Source: UBA724 sp964229545 (GTDB lineage: Bacteria; Bacteroidota; Bacteroidia; Flavobacteriales; Flavobacteriaceae). Taken from it: a stretch of DNA of 45,147 nt. Both the position numbers and the translations under genes were made by a program. Positions within the stretch are counted from its first letter, which is position 1. Every line of letters begins with the position of its first letter. Location of the stretch: positions 1 to 45,147 of the forward strand of contig CAXRDP010000019.1 of NCBI GenBank assembly GCA_964229545.1. Reading direction: 5' to 3'. The notes beneath the pieces were generated by a model. It ran no database searches, was not told where the DNA came from, and saw only the letters and a program-made list of their open reading frames with translations. Below, piece after piece: positions 1 to 8,481 of the stretch.

Positions 1-715
1 TTATAGAAAGCATGGCTTTGCCCAGATCGGCATGGAGTTTGTCAAAAACAGGCTCGCCCAAACCTACAGGCACATTTTTCACCACACAAGTCACTACACC
101 ACCTACCGTATCTCCTTCTTTTCTGATTTGTTTGATATAGGATTCCATTTGTAAGGCCATTTCTGGGTCAGGACAACGAACGGGATTTGACTCGATTGTA
201 GAAAAATCATTAATCAAATGAGGTGCTTTTAGGTGCAATGACCCCACTCCAGAAACAAATGCTTGTATCTGAATTTCTTTTAAAAATTGTTTGGCCACAG
301 CGCCTGCAACGACTCGGGCAGCTGTTTCACGAGCAGAGCTTCTTCCGCCCCCTCTGTAGTCACGGATACCGTATTTTTTATCATACACATAGTCGGCGTG
401 CGAAGGACGGTAGCTGTCTTTAATGTGTGAATAATCTTTGGATTTTTGATTGGTATTATGAATGGCAAAACCAATAGGAGTTCCTGTGGTTTTCCCTTCA
501 AACACACCTGAGTAAAATGTTACGGTGTCGGGTTCTTTACGCTGGGTGACAATCTTAGATTGACCAGGTTTACGACGATCGAGCTCGGCTTGAATTTTAT
601 CTAAGTTTAAGGATACGCCCGCAGGACAGCCGTCTATGACACCTCCGATGGCTTTTCCGTGTGATTCCCCAAAAGATGTCAATGTGAACAAACGACCAAA
701 TGTGTTTCCTGCCAT
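1..715 (-). CDS. aroC: Chorismate synthase, partial (C-terminus cut off by window edge)
   Basis: Chorismate synthase makes chorismate from 5-enolpyruvylshikimate-3-phosphate, the last step of the shikimate pathway, using reduced FMN in the cytoplasm. The minus-strand frame opens with an ATG at 715-713 and stays open for 238 codons to the window edge. It carries the family motifs FGESHG near residue 15, RPSHAD near 105 and DYRGGGRSSAR near 120, and ends in KLHADLGKAMLSI. The family is usually about 355-365 residues, so roughly the last third is missing because the contig starts here, not because the gene is broken. A TATTTTTG box (737-730, minus strand) sits 14 bases upstream. The gene stands alone and is divergent from the thioredoxin-like gene at 886. 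The identification is very secure. Confidence 0.97.
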   Translation of the reverse strand, partial: MAGNTFGRLFTLTSFGESHGKAIGGVIDGCPAGVSLNLDKIQAELDRRKPGQSKIVTQRKEPDTVTFYSGVFEGKTTGTPIGFAIHNTNQKSKDYSHIKDSYRPSHADYVYDKKYGIRDYRGGGRSSARETAARVVAGAVAKQFLKEIQIQAFVSGVGSLHLKAPHLINDFSTIESNPVRCPDPEMALQMESYIKQIRKEGDTVGGVVTCVVKNVPVGLGEPVFDKLHADLGKAMLSI

Positions 716-729
716 ACCTGAACTTTTTT

Positions 730-737
730 CAAAAATA
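730..737 (-). promoter_or_regulatory. -7 box TATTTTTG for aroC
   Basis: On the minus strand this reads TATTTTTG, a full match to the Bacteroidota -7 consensus TAnnTTTG, 14 bases before the aroC ATG. No convincing TTG (-33) element is visible at the usual spacing, so the call rests on the -7 box and its position. Confidence 0.5.
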
Positions 738-812
738 CGATGATTTCATTTATAATTGGTTTTTCATTGCACATAATATATTATCCTAAACGCATATTTT
801 GATAATACATTA

Positions 813-843
813 ATGATGTGTTTAATAGTATCGTTTACATCAT
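813..843. repeat. Inverted repeat ATGATGT-N17-ACATCAT in the aroC/TlpA divergent spacer
   Basis: A perfect 7-base inverted repeat lies between the two divergent promoters (737-730 on the minus strand, 865-872 on the plus strand). A palindromic AT tract (773-784) lies nearby. The position would suit an operator for either gene, but arms this short also arise by chance in AT-rich DNA. The rest of 716-885 shows nothing gene-like. Confidence 0.25.
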
Positions 844-864
844 CGGATTTCAAATGACAATCAT

Positions 865-872
865 TAGATTTG
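865..872 (+). promoter_or_regulatory. -7 box TAGATTTG for the TlpA-like lipoprotein gene
   Basis: This is a full match to TAnnTTTG, 13 bases before the ATG at 886, which implies a 5' leader of only a few bases. No clear -33 TTG is seen. Confidence 0.5.
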
Positions 873-885
873 TAAAAAATTTAAT

Positions 886-2013
886 ATGCGTTATTTGTAT
901 GGCATTTTTGCCTTTTCAATTGTTTCCTGTTCCAACCCTTCTTTTATCCTAAATGGCAGTATAGACCTTGAAGATGGCAAAGAGGTGTATTTGGTGGGAT
1001 TGAGCGATGACAATCAACCTCAACCATTAGACACCCTCACAGTAGAGGCTGGTGTGTTTAGTTATGAGGGAGTAATGGAAATACCTGAAATGCACTATAT
1101 TTTCTTTGAGGGTGTTCGTGATGTACTACCTGTTGTTTTTGAACCGGGATCCATTTCTGTAGAGGCTTATAAAGACAGTCTCAGAGCTTCTAAAGTAAAA
1201 GGTACTTCATCTAACGATGAGTTTTCTGAATACAAAAAAGGTTCCATAACTTTTGTTGAGGAATTGATGGGGATTCAAAATGAAATGCGCAATGCCATGA
1301 TTGCAAAGGACAGTCTGCTGCTAACTGACTTGCAAGAACAATTTGAGGACATGCGAGGAAACTTGGAGGAATACGAAGTTTCATTTGTTAAAGACAATCC
1401 GAAATCCTACATATCATCCCTTATACTTCAGCAGTTGTTGGCCAATGAGACCATTTCAATGGCAGAAGGCAAAGAATTGTTTGATAATTTATCTAATGCT
1501 GTAAAAGCTACAAAATCAGCTAAAAACATCGATGCCCTACTAAATCCGACCCAGCAGGTTGAACCTACAGATTCTGACCAACCATCACCAGCTGTTGGAG
1601 CAATGGCGCCAGAATTTGAGGCGCCCACACCCAATGGGTCAAAATTGTCCTTAAATAATGTCAGGGGAAAGTTGACCGTCATTGACTTTTGGGCTTCTTG
1701 GTGCAAACCATGCCGTATGCAAAGCGATCGCTTGGTAGAAATGCACAACCAGTTTCAAGAAAAAGGCCTTAGTATGATTAGTGTTTCTCTTGACAGAGAT
1801 GCTGACAAATGGAAGGAGGCAATCAAAGCCGATAATCTGAATTGGTCACATGTTTCCAATCTTCAGTACTGGAACGAACCCATCGCTAAGGCTTACAACG
1901 TCGATGCCATTCCGGAATTATTTTTATTGGACGAAAATGGAGTGGTCATATATCGTGGTCGTGATGTCAACGAACTAACTGCTATAATCGGACAGTCTCT
2001 CAGCCAATCATAA
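886..2013 (+). CDS. TlpA/ResA-like thiol-disulfide oxidoreductase lipoprotein with DUF4369-type N-domain
   Basis: This is a predicted periplasm-facing lipoprotein with a thioredoxin fold that reduces or isomerises disulfides in exported proteins or cytochromes. It has a short signal peptide with a lipobox ending at Cys15 (IVSC). Residues about 20-115 resemble the DUF4369 domain often fused to thioredoxins in Bacteroidota, followed by a charged helical linker and a thioredoxin domain from about 238 (EFEAPTPNGSKLSL). The catalytic WCKPC is at 272-276 and the cis-proline region DAIPE lies near 340. At 375 residues it is typical of this architecture. It runs convergently into the rhomboid gene with a 6-base overlap. 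The substrate cannot be told from sequence. Confidence 0.9.
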   Translation: MRYLYGIFAFSIVSCSNPSFILNGSIDLEDGKEVYLVGLSDDNQPQPLDTLTVEAGVFSYEGVMEIPEMHYIFFEGVRDVLPVVFEPGSISVEAYKDSLRASKVKGTSSNDEFSEYKKGSITFVEELMGIQNEMRNAMIAKDSLLLTDLQEQFEDMRGNLEEYEVSFVKDNPKSYISSLILQQLLANETISMAEGKELFDNLSNAVKATKSAKNIDALLNPTQQVEPTDSDQPSPAVGAMAPEFEAPTPNGSKLSLNNVRGKLTVIDFWASWCKPCRMQSDRLVEMHNQFQEKGLSMISVSLDRDADKWKEAIKADNLNWSHVSNLQYWNEPIAKAYNVDAIPELFLLDENGVVIYRGRDVNELTAIIGQSLSQS

Positions 2014-2646
2014 GGATCCTCTTTTTTTGAGTATTGCATAGGCTATTACAGGCACCAACAAAACCACCACAAGTAGGGTTTCTCTAAATAATAGCTCTGG
2101 TTGCAAAATTAATACGCCTAAAAGTCCTGCTACTGCACCTCCAAAATGTGCGGCATGGCCTATGTTACCCAATTGTTTTTTCATTCCAAAAAGACTGTAA
2201 AGTAAATAGCCAATCCCAAAAACATAGCCGGGCAAGGGTATGGGTAAAATTATCAATGCCAGTTTCATTTCAGGAAATAAAAGGATGGAGGCATACACGA
2301 TTCCCGAAACCGCTCCGCTCGCACCTACGGCCGTGTAATGAGATTCTCTCTTGTGGTTGTGATACGTAAAATAATTCCCAATAAATAATGAGAAAAGATA
2401 GAGTCCTATAAAAAGGGGAGCTCCCAATTGCATTAACACAACTTTCCCAAAAACATATAGTGTAAACATGTTGAAGAACAAATGAGTGGTGTCTACATGT
2501 AAAAAACCAGAGGACCATAGCCTGATGGTTTCTCCTTTTGAGATCCGATCTACATAAAACTTATAACGGTTAAAAAAAGAGGTATTCTTGAAACCGGAAT
2601 AAGAGAAAAACACATTTACTAAAATAAGTCCCCAAAGTGTTTGCAT
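2008..2646 (-). CDS. Rhomboid family intramembrane serine protease
   Basis: Rhomboids cut transmembrane segments of client proteins inside the inner membrane. The 212-residue product has about six hydrophobic helices and the family signatures in order: HLFFN (Asn59, oxyanion region), GASG with catalytic Ser110, and AHFGG with catalytic His167. The length fits the compact six-TM bacterial core with no extra cytoplasmic domain. Start ATG at 2646-2644 is the natural one, with a -7 box TATATTTG at 2673-2666 on the same strand. Its stop codon overlaps the end of the thioredoxin-like gene. It diverges from the acyltransferase gene at 2720, and their promoters abut. The catalytic dyad is intact, so an active protease is expected; its substrate is unknown. 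Confidence 0.93.
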   Translation of the reverse strand: MQTLWGLILVNVFFSYSGFKNTSFFNRYKFYVDRISKGETIRLWSSGFLHVDTTHLFFNMFTLYVFGKVVLMQLGAPLFIGLYLFSLFIGNYFTYHNHKRESHYTAVGASGAVSGIVYASILLFPEMKLALIILPIPLPGYVFGIGYLLYSLFGMKKQLGNIGHAAHFGGAVAGLLGVLILQPELLFRETLLVVVLLVPVIAYAILKKRGSL

Positions 2647-2652
2647 AGTGAA

Positions 2653-2681
2653 TTGGCTTTGGTTTCAAATATATATCTTTG
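2653..2681 (+). promoter_or_regulatory. Promoter for acyltransferase gene (TTG-N18-TATCTTTG)
   Basis: TTG at 2653-2655, an 18-base spacer and TATCTTTG at 2674-2681 match the Bacteroidota promoter pattern closely. The predicted leader before the ATG at 2720 is about 33 bases, one of the longest in this window. Confidence 0.65.
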
Positions 2682-2697
2682 GACTCCAATAAAACAA
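2666..2697 (-). promoter_or_regulatory. Promoter for rhomboid gene (TTG-N21-TATATTTG)
   Basis: On the minus strand a TTG at 2697-2695 is followed after 21 bases by TATATTTG at 2673-2666. The -7 box ends 19 bases before the rhomboid ATG. It abuts the oppositely oriented -7 box of the acyltransferase gene. Confidence 0.6.
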
Positions 2698-2719
2698 TCG
2701 CAAACGCAACACAATCCTA

Positions 2720-3592
2720 ATGCAAAAAATCGGTTTTATTGTCAGTCTTCCATTGATTTATGTCATTGCCCTACTTCCTTTTCGCCTAACATATGTTTTA
2801 TCTGATGGGCTTTCCTTTTTTCTTTTTCATATTGTTAGGTATAGAAGAAAGCTGGTGCGTAAAAATTTATTGATAGCCGGATATGGAAATGATTTACAGA
2901 AGTGCAGAGCGATAGAAAAAGGCTTTTATCGCCATTTTTGTGATATGTATTTTGAGACATTTAAGTCCCTCACCATGTCTAAAAAACAAATACAAAGTCG
3001 TTTTGTAGTGCACAACACAGATTTACTCACTTCTTTGGCTGCAAAAAACAAATCTATTCTTATGATGTGTGGCCACTATGCAAGCTATGAGTGGCTTTTG
3101 TCTTTGGGGTATTACTCAGATCATACCGCATATGGGATTTATTCCCCATTGTCAAACCCTCATTTCGATAAATTAATTCGCAAAGCACGAAGACGCTTTG
3201 GCGCCTATTTGATTCCAAGAAAGGAAACAGTGAGAACCATTCAGCAACATCAATCTGATAATTATTTAGGTCTTTATGGGTTTGCAAGCGACCAGTCTCC
3301 CAGAGTGAAGTCAAAAACCTATTTTAGAGACTTTCTGGGCGCAACCGTTCCCGTATTTACTGGGGCCGAGCGGATTGCCAAAGAGCACGATATCCCTGTG
3401 TTGATGGCTAAGGTACGCAAGGCAAAAAGAGGGTATTATGAAACCGAATTAATAACCCTTTCACTTGATCCCAAAAAAGAAAAAGAAAATGCCATCACGG
3501 ACGCTTTTACCGTTGAGCTCGAAAAACAAATCAGAGAAAACCCCATCTACTACCTCTGGTCGCATAACCGATTCAAATTCATGAAGTCCTAA
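2720..3592 (+). CDS. LpxL/HtrB-like lipid A biosynthesis acyltransferase
   Basis: This inner-membrane-associated acyltransferase is expected to add a secondary acyl chain to a lipid A precursor, or to act on a related lipid such as an aminolipid. The 290-residue protein starts with a hydrophobic N-terminal segment (about 5-37), then shows the catalytic HX4E motif (His119, Glu124, in the context CGHYASYEW), followed by SDQSPR near 192 and a C-terminal YYLWSHNRFK typical of LpxL-type enzymes. Length agrees with the family. It converges on glmM with a four-base CTAA overlap in which both stop codons share bases. The exact acceptor is not determined by the sequence. Confidence 0.88.
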   Translation: MQKIGFIVSLPLIYVIALLPFRLTYVLSDGLSFFLFHIVRYRRKLVRKNLLIAGYGNDLQKCRAIEKGFYRHFCDMYFETFKSLTMSKKQIQSRFVVHNTDLLTSLAAKNKSILMMCGHYASYEWLLSLGYYSDHTAYGIYSPLSNPHFDKLIRKARRRFGAYLIPRKETVRTIQQHQSDNYLGLYGFASDQSPRVKSKTYFRDFLGATVPVFTGAERIAKEHDIPVLMAKVRKAKRGYYETELITLSLDPKKEKENAITDAFTVELEKQIRENPIYYLWSHNRFKFMKS

Positions 3593-4965
3593 AAGGATGA
3601 TAGCACCTTTTTGACTTCTCCCACTAAATTGTCTAACTCAGACTCGGTTTTGGCTTCCGCATAAATCCGGATGATGGGTTCGGTGTTGGACTTACGTAAA
3701 TGAACCCAACCGTGGTTGAAATCTACCTTTACCCCATCGATAGTAGTTACTTTTTCGCTATTAAAATGCTTGGCCATTGCTACTAACAATCCGTCAACAT
3801 CTTTAGAAGAATCAAGCGGAAGTTTGTCTTTACGCATGACCCAATTGGGATAACTGTTTCTCAATGTTGAAACCGAACAAGATTTTTCAGATAATAAAGA
3901 CAAAAAGAGTGCGATTCCCACCAAGGCATCTCTTCCATAATGAAATTCAGGATAAATCACGCCGCCGTTGCCTTCTCCACCAATAACAGCATGATTTTTT
4001 TTCATGGCAGCCACTACGTGTGCCTCTCCAACGGCACTCGCACAATATTGACCACCGTGTATTTCAGTAATCTCAGCCAAAGCACGTGTAGAAGAAAGGT
4101 TTGAAACGGTGTTTCCAGGTTTTTTTGACAATACATAATCAGCGCATGCCACCAGGGTGTATTCTTCTCCAAACAACACCCCGTTTTCGTCCATAAAAAC
4201 CAGTCTGTCAACGTCGGGGTCTACGGCAATGCCTAAGTCTGCTTGATGTGTTTTTACCGCATTGGACAAATCTGTCAGATGTTGGGCTAAGGGTTCGGGG
4301 TTGTGTTGAAAGTCTCCTGTAGGTTCACAATGGATAGGTATGACCTCAGCACCTAAGGCTTCCAATAACAAAGGAACAGCCACACCCCCACTCGAATTGA
4401 CTGCGTCAACCACCACTTTGAAAGATTCAGCACGGATGTTGTCTGTTTGCACCAAAGGCAAGGCCAAAACAGCTTCTATGTGGTGTTCTAGCGCTTGATT
4501 TTCTTTTTTAATGGTTCCCAACGCATCTACTTCTGCAAAAGCTACTTTTTCGAGTTGTTGGCTAATCTGGGTGATGGTTTTTCCGGCTTCGGCATCCAAA
4601 AATTCACCTGAAGCATCCAAAAGCTTTAGTGCATTCCAAGCCTTAGGGTTGTGACTTGCAGTAAGTATGATTCCCCCTTGGGCTTGCTGGCGCACCACTT
4701 CCATCTCTACGGTGGGAGTGGTTGAAAGTCCCACATCTATGACATTGATTCCCAAGCCAACCAAAGTTTCTTGTACCAAGCTTTGTAACATAGGCCCAGA
4801 GATACGTGCATCCCGCCCCACTACCACACAGGCTTTTGGGTGTTTTGACAACAACCACGCACCATAGGCACTGGCAAATCGGACAGCGTCCAAAGGAGTC
4901 AGATTGGCACCCGCTACTCCTCCAATGGTGCCACGAATGCCTGAAATAGAATTTATTAACGTCAT
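3589..4965 (-). CDS. glmM: Phosphoglucosamine mutase / alpha-D-phosphohexomutase
   Basis: GlmM interconverts glucosamine-6-phosphate and glucosamine-1-phosphate on the route to UDP-GlcNAc for peptidoglycan and lipid A. The start at 4965 (MTLINSISGIRGTIGG) gives 458 residues, the normal length; a longer in-frame extension to 5034 was not used because it runs into the divergent gene and its promoter. Visible motifs: phosphoserine loop TASHNP with Ser104, metal-binding DPDVDR at 249-254, sugar-binding GGEGNGG at 329-335 and the phosphate-binding RKSNTEPIIRIYAEA near the C-terminus. The sugar loop GEGNGG differs from the E. coli GEQSGH loop, so some phosphomannomutase or phosphoglucomutase activity cannot be ruled out. 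It has its own -7 box 8 bases upstream. Confidence 0.9.
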   Translation of the reverse strand: MTLINSISGIRGTIGGVAGANLTPLDAVRFASAYGAWLLSKHPKACVVVGRDARISGPMLQSLVQETLVGLGINVIDVGLSTTPTVEMEVVRQQAQGGIILTASHNPKAWNALKLLDASGEFLDAEAGKTITQISQQLEKVAFAEVDALGTIKKENQALEHHIEAVLALPLVQTDNIRAESFKVVVDAVNSSGGVAVPLLLEALGAEVIPIHCEPTGDFQHNPEPLAQHLTDLSNAVKTHQADLGIAVDPDVDRLVFMDENGVLFGEEYTLVACADYVLSKKPGNTVSNLSSTRALAEITEIHGGQYCASAVGEAHVVAAMKKNHAVIGGEGNGGVIYPEFHYGRDALVGIALFLSLLSEKSCSVSTLRNSYPNWVMRKDKLPLDSSKDVDGLLVAMAKHFNSEKVTTIDGVKVDFNHGWVHLRKSNTEPIIRIYAEAKTESELDNLVGEVKKVLSSF

Positions 4966-4973
4966 ATAGTGCG

Positions 4974-4981
4974 CAAAGATA
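4974..4981 (-). promoter_or_regulatory. -7 box TATCTTTG for glmM
   Basis: On the minus strand this is a full TAnnTTTG match ending 8 bases before the chosen glmM ATG, which supports that start and predicts a leader of only about 4 bases. No clear -33 TTG is found upstream. Confidence 0.5.
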
Positions 4982-5004
4982 TAAAACATAGCCTGCCTTT
5001 GGAT

Positions 5005-5012
5005 TATATTTG
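5005..5012 (+). promoter_or_regulatory. -7 box TATATTTG for the AcpH-like gene
   Basis: This full TAnnTTTG match ends only four bases before the ATG at 5017. Transcription would start at or next to the initiation codon, giving a leaderless mRNA. No good -33 TTG is seen at 18-21 bases. Confidence 0.5.
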
Positions 5013-5016
5013 ACCG

Positions 5017-5589
5017 ATGAATTACTTGGCACACTTGTTTCTGTCATATCATGATGAAGGTCTGTTAGTAGGAAATTTTATTGGGGATCATGTGACCAAT
5101 AAGAACATGGAAAATTTACCTGCCTCCATATGTGCTGGAATTGAGATGCACAGAGCGATAGACCATTTTACAGATACCCATCCCATCACACGCCAATTAC
5201 GATCTTCATTGTTTGAGACATATCGACATCGTTCGAGAGTTATTATAGATTTGTTTTATGACCATTTCTTAGCCTCTGATTTTGAGTCTATTTCAGGAAA
5301 ATCTCTGTCTGACTTCAGCTATGATGTGCAGAAAGATTTACATAATTACAAATCTCGTATGCCCCTATCTGCACAACGTTATTTGCTAGCCATGGAAAAA
5401 CACAATTGGCTTAACAAATACGCTTCATTGGAGGGATTGGCTTCTATTTTACAGATGATGTCACGCAGAAAAAACATGCCGGACATGGGTACTTCCGTGT
5501 CAGTACTCGCTGAGGATTACGATTTTTACAAAACTTCATTTTATCAATTTTTTGAAGGCTTGCAAACACACTTTAAGAATTATAATTAA
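5017..5589 (+). CDS. Acyl carrier protein phosphodiesterase-like protein (DUF479)
   Basis: AcpH-type proteins remove the 4'-phosphopantetheine arm from acyl carrier protein. They belong to an all-helical HD-like metal-dependent hydrolase group. The N-terminus (MNYLAHLFLSYHDEGLLVGN) is the family hallmark; FIGDHV and HRAIDHFTDTHP follow near 25 and 46, and a conserved YDHFLA lies near 85. At 190 residues it matches the family. It diverges from glmM with a 51-base spacer and stands apart from uvrA by 54 bases. The family assignment is firm; the actual activity in Bacteroidota is inferred from homology. Confidence 0.88.
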   Translation: MNYLAHLFLSYHDEGLLVGNFIGDHVTNKNMENLPASICAGIEMHRAIDHFTDTHPITRQLRSSLFETYRHRSRVIIDLFYDHFLASDFESISGKSLSDFSYDVQKDLHNYKSRMPLSAQRYLLAMEKHNWLNKYASLEGLASILQMMSRRKNMPDMGTSVSVLAEDYDFYKTSFYQFFEGLQTHFKNYN

Positions 5590-5643
5590 TGTACACCTAG
5601 CTGTCATTTTTCTTTCAAAAACCCTATCTTGCGTGTTTGGTTT

Positions 5644-8469
5644 ATGGAGGAGAAAATTGTCGTAAAAGGAGCTCGTGAGCACAACCTGAAAAACATAGAT
5701 GTGTCTATCCCTAGAGATGCATTGACGGTGATTACCGGCCTATCGGGAAGTGGCAAATCATCACTAGCATTTGACACCATTTATGCAGAAGGCCAAAGAA
5801 GGTATATAGAAACATTTTCTGCCTATGCCCGTCAATTTATAGGAGGTTTGGAACGCCCCGATGTAGACAAAATCGATGGTTTATCACCTGTGGTAGCTAT
5901 TGAGCAAAAAACCACTAGCAAAAGCCCTCGCTCAACTGTAGGTACCATTACTGAGATTTATGATTTTTTACGTCTGTTATTCGCACGTGCCTCAGATGCT
6001 TACAGCAGTGCCACGCAAGAAAAGATGGTGCAATACAGCGATGAGGAAATTCAGCAATTAATTCTTCAGCAATACAACCAACAAAAAATCATCCTTTTGG
6101 CTCCCGTGGTTCGTGCACGAAAGGGACACTACAGAGAATTGTTTGCCAATATTATTAAACAAGGGTTTACCAAAGTTCGTGTAGATGGTGATTTTATAGA
6201 CCTTACCCCTGGCTTTAAAGTAGATCGGTACAAAACCCATGATATAGAAATCGTTATTGATCGATTGATTCCCGATGCCTCTAAGGTCACTTCTAATAAC
6301 AGACTGAAAGAAAGTTTGGAAACCGCCATGTATCATGGCAACGATACCATGATGGTTTGGGATATGGACAAAGAGCAAGTGCGCTATTTCAGTCGAAAAC
6401 TGATGTGTCCATCCACTGGAATGGCTTATCCTGAGCCAGAACCCAATAGTTTTTCTTTTAATTCCCCAAAGGGAATGTGTGACAAATGTAGCGGACTGGG
6501 CATTGTGCACGAGGTTGACGTAGAAAATATCATTCCTGACCCTAAGCTTTCCATAGAGGCTGGGGCTATCAAACCCATAGGCCCGCTTAAGTCTAATTGG
6601 ACTTTCAAACAACTTGAAAGCATTGCTATACGATATAATTTTAGCTTAAAGGATCCCATTACAAAAATCCCAAAAGAAGCCCTAGATATAATTCTTTATG
6701 GAGGAAAAGAGCGTTTTTCTGTGGCTTCCAAATCACTGGGTGTCACACGTGACTACAACATCGATTATGATGGGATTGTTCCTTTTTTAGAGCTTCAATT
6801 TAAAGATGGTCAATCCGCTTCTCTTAAGCGTTGGGCGAAAGCCTATATGAACGAAATGCAGTGTCCTGATTGTGGTGGCGCACGTCTCAATAAAACAGCA
6901 TTACATTTTAAAATTGCTGATAAAAACATTGCTGACTTGGCTGCTATGGATTTGCTGCAGCTCCATCTGTGGGTGGGAAATGTTAATTCAAAACTATCTG
7001 AAAAACAAAAAGCCATAGCCAGTAGTGTCATTAACGAAATTCAAAAAAGAACCCAGTTTTTAATAGATGTCGGATTGGAATACCTTTCGCTTAACAGAAG
7101 CTCTAAGTCTTTGTCAGGGGGAGAATCTCAACGCATCCGATTGGCCACTCAAATTGGCGCCCAATTGGTAGGTGTGTTGTACATATTAGATGAGCCTAGT
7201 ATTGGATTACACCAAAGAGACAACGACCGACTGATTCAGTCTCTGCTGTCTTTGCGTGATTTGGGCAATACCGTCATTGTAGTAGAACATGATAAAGAGG
7301 TGATGGAACAAGCAGACTTTTTGATTGATTTAGGCCCCAAGGCTGGCAAGCACGGTGGTTTGGTCATCGCTCAAGGCTCTCCAAAATCTTTTAAAAAATT
7401 GACCAATACCACAGCATCTTTTCTAAATGGTTTGGAAAAAATTGAGATTCCCAAAAAAAGAAGAAAAGGAAACGGAAACTTCCTAAAACTGCACAATTGC
7501 AGTGGAAATAATCTAAAAAATATTGATGTTTCTTTCCCTTTGGGATTAATGATTGGGGTCACAGGCGTTTCTGGTAGTGGCAAATCCACTTTGATAAATG
7601 AAACCCTCTACCCCATTCTGAACAATCATTTTTTTAATGGAGTCAAAGCCCCTCTGCCCTATGAGAATATCAGTGGCCTTGAACATATAGATAAGGTCAT
7701 TGACATCAACCAAGCACCCATTGGAAGGACACCACGTAGCAATCCGGCTACTTACACAGGTGTTTTTAGTGAAATAAGAAGTCTGTTTGCCAAAACCCCC
7801 GAAGCTTTGATTCGTGGCTACAAACCTGGACGATTTAGTTTTAATGTGGTAGGTGGTCGATGTGAAACTTGCCAAGGAGCCGGACTGAAAACCATAGAGA
7901 TGAATTTTCTCCCCGATGTGTACGTGCATTGTGATGACTGTCAGGGAAAACGTTTCAACAGAGAAACATTAGAAATCAGGTATCGAAACAAAAACATCAA
8001 CGATGTCCTAGACATGACCATCGATGAGGCTTGCGCTTTTTTTGAACCCTACCCCAAAATCAACAGAAAACTAAAAACGATTCAGGATGTAGGCCTTGGG
8101 TACATCACTCTGGGGCAACAATCGACTACACTTTCAGGAGGAGAAGCCCAACGTATTAAACTGGCCACAGAACTATCGAAAAAGGACACAGGAAACACTT
8201 TTTATATATTGGACGAACCTACAACGGGGCTTCACTTTCAAGATATCAGGGTTTTGTTAGGAGTGCTTCAAAAATTAGTGGACAAAGGCAATACGGTTTT
8301 GGTCATTGAGCACAATATGGATGTCATAAAAACGGTTGATTATATAATTGATATCGGTCCTGAAGGAGGTATAAGCGGAGGAAATGTCTGTAGCGAAGGT
8401 ACTCCAGAGAAAGTGTCTGAAGATACAAATAGTCATACAGGCAAGTATTTAAAAAAAGAATTATTTTAG
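5644..8469 (+). CDS. uvrA: Excinuclease ABC subunit A
   Basis: UvrA is the damage-sensing ATPase that loads UvrB in nucleotide excision repair. The ATG at 5644 (MEEKIVVKGAREHNLKNI) gives 941 residues; a TTG five codons upstream was rejected because the family begins here. Two ABC modules are present: Walker A GLSGSGKS at 32-39 and GVSGSGKS at 641-648, with signatures LSGGESQRIRLA and LSGGEAQRIKLA. The second zinc finger is intact (CETC 740-743, CDDC 763-766). In the first, the expected CxxC reads CPST (255-258) and only CDKC (279-282) is complete, so one of four ligands is missing. A second gene for a LOG-family protein follows 12 bases downstream, probably co-transcribed. Confidence 0.98.
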   Translation: MEEKIVVKGAREHNLKNIDVSIPRDALTVITGLSGSGKSSLAFDTIYAEGQRRYIETFSAYARQFIGGLERPDVDKIDGLSPVVAIEQKTTSKSPRSTVGTITEIYDFLRLLFARASDAYSSATQEKMVQYSDEEIQQLILQQYNQQKIILLAPVVRARKGHYRELFANIIKQGFTKVRVDGDFIDLTPGFKVDRYKTHDIEIVIDRLIPDASKVTSNNRLKESLETAMYHGNDTMMVWDMDKEQVRYFSRKLMCPSTGMAYPEPEPNSFSFNSPKGMCDKCSGLGIVHEVDVENIIPDPKLSIEAGAIKPIGPLKSNWTFKQLESIAIRYNFSLKDPITKIPKEALDIILYGGKERFSVASKSLGVTRDYNIDYDGIVPFLELQFKDGQSASLKRWAKAYMNEMQCPDCGGARLNKTALHFKIADKNIADLAAMDLLQLHLWVGNVNSKLSEKQKAIASSVINEIQKRTQFLIDVGLEYLSLNRSSKSLSGGESQRIRLATQIGAQLVGVLYILDEPSIGLHQRDNDRLIQSLLSLRDLGNTVIVVEHDKEVMEQADFLIDLGPKAGKHGGLVIAQGSPKSFKKLTNTTASFLNGLEKIEIPKKRRKGNGNFLKLHNCSGNNLKNIDVSFPLGLMIGVTGVSGSGKSTLINETLYPILNNHFFNGVKAPLPYENISGLEHIDKVIDINQAPIGRTPRSNPATYTGVFSEIRSLFAKTPEALIRGYKPGRFSFNVVGGRCETCQGAGLKTIEMNFLPDVYVHCDDCQGKRFNRETLEIRYRNKNINDVLDMTIDEACAFFEPYPKINRKLKTIQDVGLGYITLGQQSTTLSGGEAQRIKLATELSKKDTGNTFYILDEPTTGLHFQDIRVLLGVLQKLVDKGNTVLVIEHNMDVIKTVDYIIDIGPEGGISGGNVCSEGTPEKVSEDTNSHTGKYLKKELF

Positions 8470-8481
8470 TTAAGTAGAATT

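Noticed and set aside
4966..5034. N-terminal extension of glmM by 23 residues
   Set aside because: It covers the -7 boxes of both divergent genes and the start of the AcpH-like gene; homologues begin at MTLINSISGIRG.
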